Shown here piece after piece: positions 44,660 to 53,020 of a stretch of DNA of 64,000 nt; position 1 is the first letter of the stretch; each line of letters opens with the position of its first letter. This DNA is from JANQOZ01 sp045106555 (GTDB lineage: Bacteria > Pseudomonadota > Gammaproteobacteria > Xanthomonadales > SZUA-38), in NCBI GenBank assembly GCA_045106555.1, contig JBGCET010000015.1, positions 44,794-108,793 on the forward strand, read 5' to 3'. The notes beneath the pieces were generated by a model that did not search any database, was not told the DNA's origin, and saw only the letters and a list, made by a program, of their open reading frames with translations. The translations under genes and the position numbers were made by a program.

Positions 44660-45544
44660 TCAACCCTTCCGAACAATCCGCTCTACGAACCAGCGCAGCG
44701 CTTTGCCCTTATTGACTGTTCGCCAGGCAATATGCAGATGGTTGGAGATCAAACCGGCTTCAGTGTCCAGCGCGATCAATTCTCCACTGAGCAGCAGGTT
44801 CTCCACCCGAAAACGAGGCAGGAAGCCCGCACCTAGCCCCGCGCGTTGAGCAGCAATTTTGTGATGAATGGTAGGCACGATCAGGCGCTGTTGTTTTTCA
44901 AAAACCCGCAGCGTGCGGGCCGGGCGCTCCCGAGAAGAATCCTTCACCACCACCGCGCGATGCTTCACTCGCTCTTCGTCAGGTACCGGCCCTTCATGAG
45001 TCGCCAACGGGTGGTCGGGAGACACCGCAAATACCCAGGGGATATCGACCAAAGGCCGTGAGGTGATGCCCAATTTGTCTACCGCTTCATCCGGCGCGCC
45101 GATCGCCAGGTCTACGCGCTCCAATTGGATTGCCTCCCAGGTGCCGCCCAGCACTTCCTGGGTGATTTCGATTTCCGTGTCCGGGCGCATCTCGCAAAAT
45201 GCCAGCAGGTGGGGAGACAGATAATCTTCGTCCAATACGGTATCAATCGCGATACGCAGCCGTGACTCCCAGCCTCGATCTTTCTGCCGCGTGGTTTCAA
45301 CCAATCGAGCGGTCGCGTCCAGAATCTCCCGGCCCTGCTCCAGGAGCAGACGACCGGCGGGTGTCATGACCGCGCGCCGACCCTGCCTTTGAAACAGTGT
45401 GACCCCTAAATCCGCCTCCAGACGATTCACCGTGTAGGTGATTTTTGACGGTACGCGGTAAAGACTGGCCGCGGCGGCCGCAAAACTGCCTTTGCGATCG
45501 ATGGCATCCAACACTTCCAGACCCTCGAGGGTGATTTCACTCAT
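44660..45544 (-). CDS. LysR-family transcriptional regulator (YhaJ-like context)
   Basis: A 294-residue LysR protein. The helix-turn-helix is at about residues 18-37 (GSFAAAAASLYRVPSKITYTV), followed by a linker and the effector domain. It is divergent from the hydroquinone reductase and pirin genes, the same gene company as E. coli yhaJ, yhaK and yqjG. In E. coli YhaJ responds to quinone or aromatic compounds; the same is likely here but not shown. The intergenic region is AT-rich. Confidence 0.9.
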   Translation of the reverse strand: MSEITLEGLEVLDAIDRKGSFAAAAASLYRVPSKITYTVNRLEADLGVTLFQRQGRRAVMTPAGRLLLEQGREILDATARLVETTRQKDRGWESRLRIAIDTVLDEDYLSPHLLAFCEMRPDTEIEITQEVLGGTWEAIQLERVDLAIGAPDEAVDKLGITSRPLVDIPWVFAVSPDHPLATHEGPVPDEERVKHRAVVVKDSSRERPARTLRVFEKQQRLIVPTIHHKIAAQRAGLGAGFLPRFRVENLLLSGELIALDTEAGLISNHLHIAWRTVNKGKALRWFVERIVRKG

Positions 45545-45672
45545 GAAATATTATTCAATATTTTTGAACATTAATTGCTATTTTTTTCGATTTTTATAAT
45601 TTAGTCAATATTTATAATAACTCCCAATTCAGATTATTCGAATTTAACAGGCGAAATCAAGGAGCAATAGCA
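45545..45672. promoter_or_regulatory. AT-rich divergent promoter region, LysR / glutathionyl-hydroquinone reductase
   Basis: The 128-bp region between the starts is much more AT-rich than its surroundings, with several TATAAT-like segments (TTATAATTT, TATAATAAC). The short palindrome ATTCGAAT lies at 45637-45644, 29 bp before the YqjG ATG, and is a candidate LysR box (T-N-A type). The right gene has an AGGAG ribosome site. No site is proven. Confidence 0.5.
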
Positions 45673-46647
45673 ATGGGACTTTTAGTTAAAGGCAAATGGC
45701 AGGACCGCTGGTACGACACCGATTCAACAGACGGAGAATTTGTGCGCAGCGATGCACAGTTCCGAGACACCATTAGCAACGACAGTGACGCAAAATTTCC
45801 GGCCCAAGCTGGCCGATATCATCTGTTCGTCTCACTGGCCTGCCCTTGGGCCCATCGAACGTTGATCTTTCGTGCGCTAAAAGGCCTGGAAGAGGTGATC
45901 AGCGTCAGTATTGTTGCGCCGGAAATGCTTGATCAGGGGTGGGTGTTGTCTGACGAGGGCGGCGCCCATCCGGTTAAAGACATCACCCATTTGCACCAGG
46001 TCTATACAACAGCGCAGCCAGACTTTAGCGGCCGGGTGACCGTACCTGTGCTTTGGGACAAGCAAACCCAATCTATTGTGAATAACGAGTCTGCTGAGAT
46101 CATCCGCATCTTAAACAGTGCGTTCAACGAATTCACTCCAGACCCATCCGACTACTATCCGGCTGCGCTGCAAGGCGAAATCGATAAGATCAACGAGTAC
46201 GTTTACGACGCGATCAACAACGGCGTCTACAAAGCCGGCTTTGCGACGACCCAGCGTGCCTATGAAACACACGTGGATAAATTGTTCACCGCACTGGACA
46301 ACATTGAACTTCGGCTGACCAACCAACGCTACCTTTGCGGTGAACAAATAACGGAAGCCGACTGGCGCCTGTTCACCACCCTGATCCGTTTTGATTCAGT
46401 CTATTTTGGACACTTCAAAACCAACCTCAGACAGATTGAGAGTTACCCCAATCTGTCGAACTATGTGCGAGACCTGTATCAGCGGCCCGGCGTGGCCCAA
46501 ACCGTCGATTTCCGACACATCAAAGTCCACTACTACTACAGTCACGACATGATCAATCCAACGCGAGTGGTTCCGGCAGGACCGATGATTGATTACCACT
46601 CCGCGCACAATCGAGGACAGTTACCCGACGGAAAAGGAGGCGCATAA
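45673..46647 (+). CDS. yqjG: glutathionyl-hydroquinone reductase
   Basis: A 324-residue member of the xi-class glutathione transferases. C57 in LACPWAHR is the catalytic cysteine that removes glutathione from S-glutathionyl-hydroquinones. VLWDKQTQSIVNNESAEIIR is the GSH-binding region, and the C-terminal helical domain carries RYLCGEQITEADWRLFTTLIRFDSVY. Length is standard. It is followed 1 bp after its stop by the pirin gene and is divergent from the LysR regulator, so it belongs to a quinone/electrophile stress operon. Confidence 0.92.
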   Translation: MGLLVKGKWQDRWYDTDSTDGEFVRSDAQFRDTISNDSDAKFPAQAGRYHLFVSLACPWAHRTLIFRALKGLEEVISVSIVAPEMLDQGWVLSDEGGAHPVKDITHLHQVYTTAQPDFSGRVTVPVLWDKQTQSIVNNESAEIIRILNSAFNEFTPDPSDYYPAALQGEIDKINEYVYDAINNGVYKAGFATTQRAYETHVDKLFTALDNIELRLTNQRYLCGEQITEADWRLFTTLIRFDSVYFGHFKTNLRQIESYPNLSNYVRDLYQRPGVAQTVDFRHIKVHYYYSHDMINPTRVVPAGPMIDYHSAHNRGQLPDGKGGA

Positions 46648-46648
46648 C

Positions 46649-47356
46649 ATGGACTACTACCGCCCATCCCAAGAGCGAGGGGAAGCAAACCACGGCTGGC
46701 TTCGCAGCCGACACAGTTTCTCCTTTGGCGACTACTACGACCCTGCCCACATGGGCTTTGGCGTACTGCGGGTGATCAACGACGATTGGGTCGGTCCCGG
46801 TAAAGGGTTTGCCGAACATTCCCACAAGGACATGGAGATTATTTCTTATGTGCGAGAGGGTACAATCGCTCATCGCGACACTATGGGCCACGTCTCGCAA
46901 CTCACTGCAGGACAGGTGCAGCGCATGAGTGCAGGCACCGGAGTGTCGCACTCTGAATTCAACGCATCCAATAGCGACCCATTGCGTTTCTTACAGATCT
47001 GGGTGCTGCCTCAAAAGCCCGGCATTAAACCCAGCTACGAAGATCAAACGCCAGTAATCGACGGCAGCGTCACGGCACTGATCAGCCCAGAGGGTCGAGG
47101 CAATACCCTCTCAATTAATCAGGACATGGTTCTGAACATAGTCGTGCTGGAGCCTGGCCAAAGGCTGTCGATGCCCGCTGGGGATCGCGCCGCCTATCTG
47201 CACGGCGTCGAGGGGACAACCATGCTCAACGCCCAGTCAATTGGCCCAGGTGATGGAGTTGGCCTCACCCAGGTTCAGCACAATACGCAGCTGGTTGCTA
47301 AGGAGCAGGGTTTTACCGGGCTTTGGTTCGACCTTCCAGCCATCGCTCCTGGGTGA
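46649..47356 (+). CDS. yhaK: pirin-family protein (YhaK-like)
   Basis: A 235-residue bicupin from the ATG at 46649, which has a strong AAAAGGAGG ribosome site; the frame further upstream overlaps yqjG and is not likely used. Metal ligands are H57 and H59 in AEHSHKD and H101 and E103 in SHSEFN. Pirins bind iron or other metal; some act as quercetinases, others as redox sensors. In this operon with hydroquinone reductase it may act in quinone or redox stress. Function inferred from context. Confidence 0.9.
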   Translation: MDYYRPSQERGEANHGWLRSRHSFSFGDYYDPAHMGFGVLRVINDDWVGPGKGFAEHSHKDMEIISYVREGTIAHRDTMGHVSQLTAGQVQRMSAGTGVSHSEFNASNSDPLRFLQIWVLPQKPGIKPSYEDQTPVIDGSVTALISPEGRGNTLSINQDMVLNIVVLEPGQRLSMPAGDRAAYLHGVEGTTMLNAQSIGPGDGVGLTQVQHNTQLVAKEQGFTGLWFDLPAIAPG

Positions 47357-47442
47357 TCCAGTTAATGGGTGGCGTCGGGCGGTCAAGGACCTCCCAACGC
47401 TGCCAATTCACGGCTCGCCAACAATGGCCAGCCATAGCCAAT

Positions 47443-50400
47443 TTACATACTGCGGCGGTACTGCCCACCCACCGTAAACAGCTCTTCAGTAATTTGCCCC
47501 AGGGAGCAGCAGCGTACAGCCAACATCAAGGCATCAAACACGTTTTCTTTGTCAATCACGGCTTGGCGGACCGCCGCCAGCGCTTTGGCGCTTTCATCGC
47601 TGTGGCGCTGATGGAAATCCTGTAGCCGAGTAATCTGGTTTTTCTTTTCATCATCGGTAGAGCGGGCCAGTTCTATCACCGGGTTTTCTTCTGCTGTTTC
47701 GGGCTGAAAGGTGTTGACGCCGATGATGGGCAGACTGCCATCGTGCTTCTTGTGCTCGTACAGCAACGACTCTTCCTGAATACGCCCGCGCTGATAGCCA
47801 GTTTCCATCGCGCCGAGAACACCACCCCGCTCGCTGATGCGCTCAAATTCCCGCAACACGGCCTCTTCTACCAGGTCAGTAAGCTCATTGATCACAAACG
47901 CACCCTGGTTGGGATTTTCATTTTTGGTTAAGCCAAACTCGCGGTTAATAATCAGCTGAATGGCCAATGCCCGTCGCACCGAAGATTCCGTTGGTGTGGT
48001 AATGGCCTCATCAAACGCGTTGGTGTGCAGGCTATTGCAGTTGTCGTTAATGGCCAGCAGCGCCTGCAGGGTGGTGCGAATGTCGTTGAAGTCCATTTCC
48101 TGAGCATGCAGCGAGCGGCCCGAAGTCTGAATGTGATACTTCAGTTTCTGGCTTCGAGCGTTAGCGCCATATTTTTCCCGCATGGCAACTGCCCAGATTC
48201 GTCGAGCCACCCGCCCCATCACGGTATATTCCGGGTCCATGCCGTTAGAGAAAAAGAACGACAGGTTGCCGGCAAAATCGTCGATGTGCATGCCCCGAGC
48301 CAGGTAGGCCTCAACAAAGGTAAAGCCGTTGGAAAGGGTCAGCGCCAGCTGGGTAATGGGATTGGCACCCGCTTCAGCGATGTGGTATCCGGAGATGGAT
48401 ACGGAATAAAAATTGCGCACCTGATGATCAATAAAGTACTGCTGAATATCGCCCATCATTCGCAGGCTGAACTCGGTGGAAAAAATACAGGTGTTCTGAC
48501 CCTGATCTTCTTTCAGTATGTCTGCCTGCACCGTGCCGCGAACCGCTTTCAACGCCGAGGCGCGAATCTCTGACACTTCCGTCTCGTTGGCTACCCTGCC
48601 CTGCTCGCTGGAAAATTGTTCCAGCTGCTGGTCGATGGCGGTGTTGAGAAACATCGCCAGAATGGTAGGCGCTGGGCCGTTGATGGTCATCGACACCGAG
48701 GTGCTCGGGTCACACAAATCAAAGCCGTCAAACAGCGCTTTCATGTCGTCCAACGTTGCTATAGACACCCCGGAGTTGCCAATTTTTCCGTAAATGTCCG
48801 GGCGGGTGTCTGGATCCCAGCCGTACAGCGTGACGGAATCAAAGGCGGTGGACAAACGCTTGGCCTGCGCGTGTTCCGAAAGTTTCTTAAAGCGACGATT
48901 GGTACGGAACGGGTCGCCCTCTCCGGCAAACATTCGCGCCGGGTCTTCACCTTCACGCTTAAATGGAAATACGCCAGCAGAGTAGGGGAAGTAACCCGGC
49001 AGGTTTTCCCGCATGAGAAATTTTAGGATTTCACCCTGATCAACATAGTCCGGCACACTGACCCGCGGGATACGCGAACCTGACAGACTGGTGGTGGTCA
49101 TTCGAGTGGTTTTGTCTCCTTCACCCATCTCGTCCTGGCGGTAGGCCTCACGAGTCGCTGGCCAACTGTCCAACAGGCTTTTGGCCTCACCGGTAAGCGT
49201 GTCCGTTTTGCGGGTAATCAGTTCCGGCAGCGCATCGGGAATAGTTGACCCTTCCAGCATGCGCTGGGTTTCCACAAGATGTTGGCGCTCTCTTGCCAGC
49301 AGGGCCTGACTGTCCACGTTCTCGAGATAGGCTCTTACCGTCTCGGCGATTTCTGCCAGATACCGCTGACGCTTGGGCGGCACGATAATGGCTTTTTCCG
49401 ACGAGCAGCGAATGTTGGCCGGCTCCAGCTTTGATTCGTACTGAACAAACTGCTGCTCACGCAGCACGCTCAGCAGGTGTTGGTAGGCTGCGGTAACGCC
49501 ATCGTCATTGAAGCGCGAGGCAATGGAGCCAAACACCGGCATGGTATCGGGGCTTTGCGTAAAGGCCTCGCGATTGCGCTGCACCTGTTTACACACGTCG
49601 CGCCACGCGTCATCAGAGCCTTTGCGATCAAATTTGTTGATCACCACTACGTCGGCGTAGTCCAACATGTCAATTTTTTCCAGCTGACTCTGAGCCCCAA
49701 ACTCCGGCGTCATCACGTACAGCGAGGCATCCACGTACGGCACGATGCCTGCGTCACCCTGACCAATGCCCGGAGTTTCCACCACTACCAGATCAAAGCC
49801 GCCCAGGCGAGTGAGCGCAATCACCTGTCGAAGACACTCCGGCACCTCCCCGCCTGCGCCTCGCGTAGCCAGGGAACGCATAAAAATATTGGGATGATAA
49901 ATGGCGTTCATGCGAATGCGGTCGCCCAGCAACGCGCCACCGGTTTTGCGCCGGGTGGGGTCGATGGCGATCACAGCCACTTTCACCGTGTCGCCGCTGT
50001 CGAGACGAAAGCGGCGGATCAGTTCGTCGGTCAGAGAGGACTTTCCCGCGCCCCCCGTACCGGTAATTCCCAGCACCGGCACGGTATTTTCCTGGCCGTC
50101 CATAAAGGCCTGGTCGGCGGCTGTTAGCAATCCTTTCTCGGCCTTACTCAACGCTCTGGCCAGGCTTACCGGGTTGGCCAGATCCATGGTTTCGATGGCT
50201 TCGGCGGCAGGCGCGTCCGTGGCGCCGCGACAGGCCGCGATCATGTCGTCGATCATGCCCTGCAAGCCCAGTTGCTGGCCGGTGTGGGGTGAGTAGATTC
50301 GCGTCACCCCATAACTTTCCAGCTCCTGAATTTCGTCATACACGATGACGCCACCACCGCCGCCAAACACCTTGATGTGGGAGGCGTTGGCAGCCTTGAG

Positions 50401-50676
50401 CTGATCAATCAGGTATTTGAAATATTCCACGTGGCCACCCTGATACGAGCTGATGGCAATGCCGTCTACGTCTTCCTGCAGAGCGGCCTGCACCACTTCA
50501 TGCACAGAGCGGTTGTGGGCCAGATGAATCACTTCCGCGCCTGAGCCCTGCAAAATACGGCGCATGATGTTGATGGATGCATCGTGGCCGTCGAACAGGC
50601 TGGCAGCGGTGACAAATCGCAATGGCGTTTGCCTAAGTTCAGATTGGTCAGCGCGAATAGGGGCAACGTTACTCAT
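47443..50676 (-). CDS. icmF: fused isobutyryl-CoA mutase IcmF
   Basis: A 1077-residue fusion with the order of IcmF: B12-binding domain (H31 in DGHDAS is the axial ligand), MeaB-like G-protein chaperone (P-loop GGAGKS about 208-213) and the large mutase TIM-barrel (from about residue 550). It interconverts isobutyryl-CoA and n-butyryl-CoA, or related acyl-CoAs, with adenosylcobalamin. The two residues that separate this from methylmalonyl-CoA mutase read F570 (Tyr in MCM) and Q727 (Arg in MCM), as in isobutyryl-type enzymes. Its start overlaps the TetR stop (ATGA). The operon also contains a BtuF-fold protein. Confidence 0.93.
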   Translation of the reverse strand: MSNVAPIRADQSELRQTPLRFVTAASLFDGHDASINIMRRILQGSGAEVIHLAHNRSVHEVVQAALQEDVDGIAISSYQGGHVEYFKYLIDQLKAANASHIKVFGGGGGVIVYDEIQELESYGVTRIYSPHTGQQLGLQGMIDDMIAACRGATDAPAAEAIETMDLANPVSLARALSKAEKGLLTAADQAFMDGQENTVPVLGITGTGGAGKSSLTDELIRRFRLDSGDTVKVAVIAIDPTRRKTGGALLGDRIRMNAIYHPNIFMRSLATRGAGGEVPECLRQVIALTRLGGFDLVVVETPGIGQGDAGIVPYVDASLYVMTPEFGAQSQLEKIDMLDYADVVVINKFDRKGSDDAWRDVCKQVQRNREAFTQSPDTMPVFGSIASRFNDDGVTAAYQHLLSVLREQQFVQYESKLEPANIRCSSEKAIIVPPKRQRYLAEIAETVRAYLENVDSQALLARERQHLVETQRMLEGSTIPDALPELITRKTDTLTGEAKSLLDSWPATREAYRQDEMGEGDKTTRMTTTSLSGSRIPRVSVPDYVDQGEILKFLMRENLPGYFPYSAGVFPFKREGEDPARMFAGEGDPFRTNRRFKKLSEHAQAKRLSTAFDSVTLYGWDPDTRPDIYGKIGNSGVSIATLDDMKALFDGFDLCDPSTSVSMTINGPAPTILAMFLNTAIDQQLEQFSSEQGRVANETEVSEIRASALKAVRGTVQADILKEDQGQNTCIFSTEFSLRMMGDIQQYFIDHQVRNFYSVSISGYHIAEAGANPITQLALTLSNGFTFVEAYLARGMHIDDFAGNLSFFFSNGMDPEYTVMGRVARRIWAVAMREKYGANARSQKLKYHIQTSGRSLHAQEMDFNDIRTTLQALLAINDNCNSLHTNAFDEAITTPTESSVRRALAIQLIINREFGLTKNENPNQGAFVINELTDLVEEAVLREFERISERGGVLGAMETGYQRGRIQEESLLYEHKKHDGSLPIIGVNTFQPETAEENPVIELARSTDDEKKNQITRLQDFHQRHSDESAKALAAVRQAVIDKENVFDALMLAVRCCSLGQITEELFTVGGQYRRSM

Positions 50677-51287
50677 GAGCGTTCCTCGGCAAAATACAGG
50701 GCCATGTTGGTTTTTAACTGTTCGTGAAGTGTGGTGATGGCGGCAGCGTCATCAGGATGAGCCAGCCAGTGATAGACGATGCCCAAAATAGCGGCGTTGA
50801 ACTGGGCGGCAATAGCCTGCGGCGCAACGGGCCCAAGGTAACCAGAACTGCCAAGCCAACTGACAATGTCCCGGCGACGACGCTCATGGATGGTACTGAT
50901 GACGTTTTTCACCGGCGACTGCACGCCAATGGATTCAAACCACAAGATATAAAACGCCCGCACCGGGTCAGCCGCTTCCAGGCAAAACCGGCAGTGTTCA
51001 TCCACCGCCGCGTTGATGGCCGCAAGGCCGGACTGACCACGGGTGACGCGTTTCAGATCGGTGAGCCACTGCTCACCCACAGAACGCACGATGGCCTCAA
51101 ACAGCCCGGCTTTGGAACCAAACCGGTAACCGGCGAGACCTCGGCTGTAGCCGGCGCGCTCTCCCACTTCTTTCAGGGTGGTTTTGTCGGTGCCACGCTC
51201 AACGATCAACGCAATAGCGGCGTCAAGCATGCGCCGATCAGATAGGTCCGTACGCTGGGCGTGGGTCATACGGTCGGGTTGACTCAT
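50673..51287 (-). CDS. TetR-family transcriptional regulator
   Basis: About 204 residues from the ATG at 51287. The N-terminal helix-turn-helix is TLKEVGERAGYSRGLAGYRFGSKAGLFEAI, followed by the usual variable helical ligand domain. It overlaps both neighbours by ATGA: the BtuF-fold gene upstream and icmF downstream. It probably regulates this operon in response to an acyl-CoA or B12-related ligand. No operator is certain. Confidence 0.9.
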   Translation of the reverse strand: MSQPDRMTHAQRTDLSDRRMLDAAIALIVERGTDKTTLKEVGERAGYSRGLAGYRFGSKAGLFEAIVRSVGEQWLTDLKRVTRGQSGLAAINAAVDEHCRFCLEAADPVRAFYILWFESIGVQSPVKNVISTIHERRRRDIVSWLGSSGYLGPVAPQAIAAQFNAAILGIVYHWLAHPDDAAAITTLHEQLKTNMALYFAEERS

Positions 51288-52108
51288 GAGTGAGCAGGCT
51301 CCTTCATTTGGGCCATCAACGATTGAAAATAAGCCGGCGCCAGGCACAGCCGACTGCCGTACCAGCTGAACATCTCACCATCGACGCGAATCACCCGAGA
51401 GTTGGGCAGTAGCTTGCCAACCTCATCCACATGAACTTGAGTAAACGGGAACGGTTCGGAGCTTAAAAACACCCAGTCGGGGGCGCGCTTAGCCAGCTGG
51501 TCGAGGTCGGTTTCTGGATATCGAGGGGTATCGGCAAACACATTGTTGAAATTGAGCTTGTCCAGCACGGCCTGGATAAAGGTGTTGGACCCGCAGGCCA
51601 TGTAGGGCTTTTTCCAGATCAGGTAAGCCACCGAAGTTTCATTTCCATCGGGCAGCGCCTGCCAGTCGTCTCGAATCTGACCCACCATCGCGGCGGCCCG
51701 CTCGCCGACGCCCATCAGCCCGCCAATGGACTCCATCATGACCACCGCGTCATCGAAGCTTTCGATATCGCTCATCCAAACCGGATAGTGCTTTGCGAGT
51801 CGCTCAATGCTCTCTTTGTCGTTCTCTTCTTTATTGCCAATAATCAAGTCTGGCTTTAAGGCCTTAATGGACTCCAACTTCACTTTTTTGGTGCCGCCAG
51901 CATCGCCGCAGGCAATTCGCGCTCGTTTGGGGTGCAAACAGTAACGGGTGACCCCAGCCACCCGGTCTTCCACACCAAGATCAAACAACAGCTCGGTTTG
52001 GGAGGGCACCAGCGAAACCACCCTTTGGGGCGTTACGGGCACCTCAACGGCTCGCCCCATCTGGTCTCGAACCTTGTGGGTCATTGGGTTTTTAGGCGGC
52101 AAAGGCAT
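51284..52108 (-). CDS. BtuF-fold binding protein without signal peptide, in the icmF operon
   Basis: A 274-residue protein of the helical-backbone metal/cobalamin receptor family (VVSLVPSQTELLFDLG, LKPDLIIGNKEENDKES, a C-terminal region with RVIRVDGEMFSWYGSRL). The start is taken as the ATG at 52108; a second ATG at 52084 is possible, and neither gives a signal peptide. It begins a tightly overlapping operon with TetR and icmF, a B12-dependent enzyme, which suggests cytoplasmic cobalamin delivery, storage or sensing. It is only distantly similar to the BtuF-fold protein at 15543. Direct B12 binding is inference. Confidence 0.78.
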   Translation of the reverse strand: MPLPPKNPMTHKVRDQMGRAVEVPVTPQRVVSLVPSQTELLFDLGVEDRVAGVTRYCLHPKRARIACGDAGGTKKVKLESIKALKPDLIIGNKEENDKESIERLAKHYPVWMSDIESFDDAVVMMESIGGLMGVGERAAAMVGQIRDDWQALPDGNETSVAYLIWKKPYMACGSNTFIQAVLDKLNFNNVFADTPRYPETDLDQLAKRAPDWVFLSSEPFPFTQVHVDEVGKLLPNSRVIRVDGEMFSWYGSRLCLAPAYFQSLMAQMKEPAHS

Positions 52109-52254
52109 ACGGTCGTTATATTTGCTTGTTCCAAGCAAGTCAATTAACAAGGCAAGGCCCACTGGTCATTTGAGCCTCTAAAGATGGCTGAACTGTCTCT
52201 GTTAGCAACGGGTAGGCCGGGGTACGGTAAGGCCAAACTCCAACAAGGCTTGCC

Positions 52255-52905
52255 ATGAATCCTTTACAACAAACCGACCGCAACACCGTTCGCCGAGTGG
52301 CCGATCGCGGCAGTTTTGACCGCCAGGCCGCCTACGACATTCTCGATGAGGCCATGGTGTGTCACGTGGGGTTTATTGACGCCGATCAGCCCATGGTGAT
52401 TCCCACCGCCTATGCGCGGATGGACAACGACTTAATACTGCATGGCTCGGTGGCCAGCCGGATGCTCAAGACTTTGACAAAAAGCCTGCCGCTTTGTGTC
52501 ACCGTTACCTTGCTGGATGGCGTAGTGCTGGCCCGGTCCGTGTTCGAATCATCGATGAACTATCGATCGGTAGTGGCTCTGGGTGAGGCCCACCTGATTG
52601 AGGATACGGAACGAAAGCTCGCCGCGCTTCAGTGCCTGACAGAGCACTTGGCTCCCGGACGCTGGGCGGATGCTCGACAGCCCTCAACGAAAGAAATGAA
52701 TGCCACCTCGGTGCTAACGTTGGCGCTGGAAGAGGCGACGGTGAAGGTGCGCAACGGCCCACCGCAAGATCTACCCAAGGACCTGGACCTGCCAATTTGG
52801 GCCGGCGTGATACCACTGGCCTTAACGCCAGGAAACATTGTTTCCGCCACCGATGGCGCAGGCATTACCCAAGTTCCTGCATATGTGCGTCGGTATTCGC
52901 GCTAA
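52255..52905 (+). CDS. pyridoxamine 5'-phosphate oxidase-like flavin-binding protein
   Basis: A 216-residue split-barrel protein. ILDEAMVCHVGFIDADQPMVIPTAYARMDNDLILHGSVASRML is the FMN-binding start typical of the PNPOx-like group of nitroreductase or heme-related flavoproteins. A second half contains MNYRSVVALGEAHLIED and the C-terminal part ending YVRRYSR. It is probably a cytoplasmic FMN or F420-like cofactor protein; the substrate is unknown. It is divergent from the icmF operon. A 13-bp tandem array begins at its stop codon. Confidence 0.82.
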   Translation: MNPLQQTDRNTVRRVADRGSFDRQAAYDILDEAMVCHVGFIDADQPMVIPTAYARMDNDLILHGSVASRMLKTLTKSLPLCVTVTLLDGVVLARSVFESSMNYRSVVALGEAHLIEDTERKLAALQCLTEHLAPGRWADARQPSTKEMNATSVLTLALEEATVKVRNGPPQDLPKDLDLPIWAGVIPLALTPGNIVSATDGAGITQVPAYVRRYSR

Positions 52906-52954
52906 TACCCTGGGTCAATATCCTTGCTCAATACCCTTGCTCAATACCCAGGCA
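52903..52954. repeat. 13-bp tandem array starting at a stop codon
   Basis: Four imperfect copies of a 13-bp unit (CAATACCCTTGCT and variants) run from the TAA stop codon itself (52903-52905) to 52954. There are no spacers. It precedes the terminator at 52974. Confidence 0.85.
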
Positions 52955-52973
52955 AAATTTCCCAAACATAAAA

Positions 52974-53006
52974 AAACCGGCGGCCCTGAAGCGAGGCCGC
53001 CGGTTT
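52974..53006. terminator. bidirectional intrinsic terminator
   Basis: A perfect 12-bp stem (AAACCGGCGGCC with GGCCGCCGGTTT) with a 9-nt loop lies between the convergent flavoprotein and DUF4397 genes. On the minus strand it is followed by a six-base T-tract, so it should end the DUF4397 transcript well; on the plus strand the tract is shorter (TTTCC). Confidence 0.88.
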
Positions 53007-53020
53007 CCTACTTTAGGTGC

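Noticed and set aside
47443..50676. methylmalonyl-CoA mutase
   Set aside because: The fused G-protein layout and Phe/Gln at the substrate positions fit isobutyryl-CoA mutase better.
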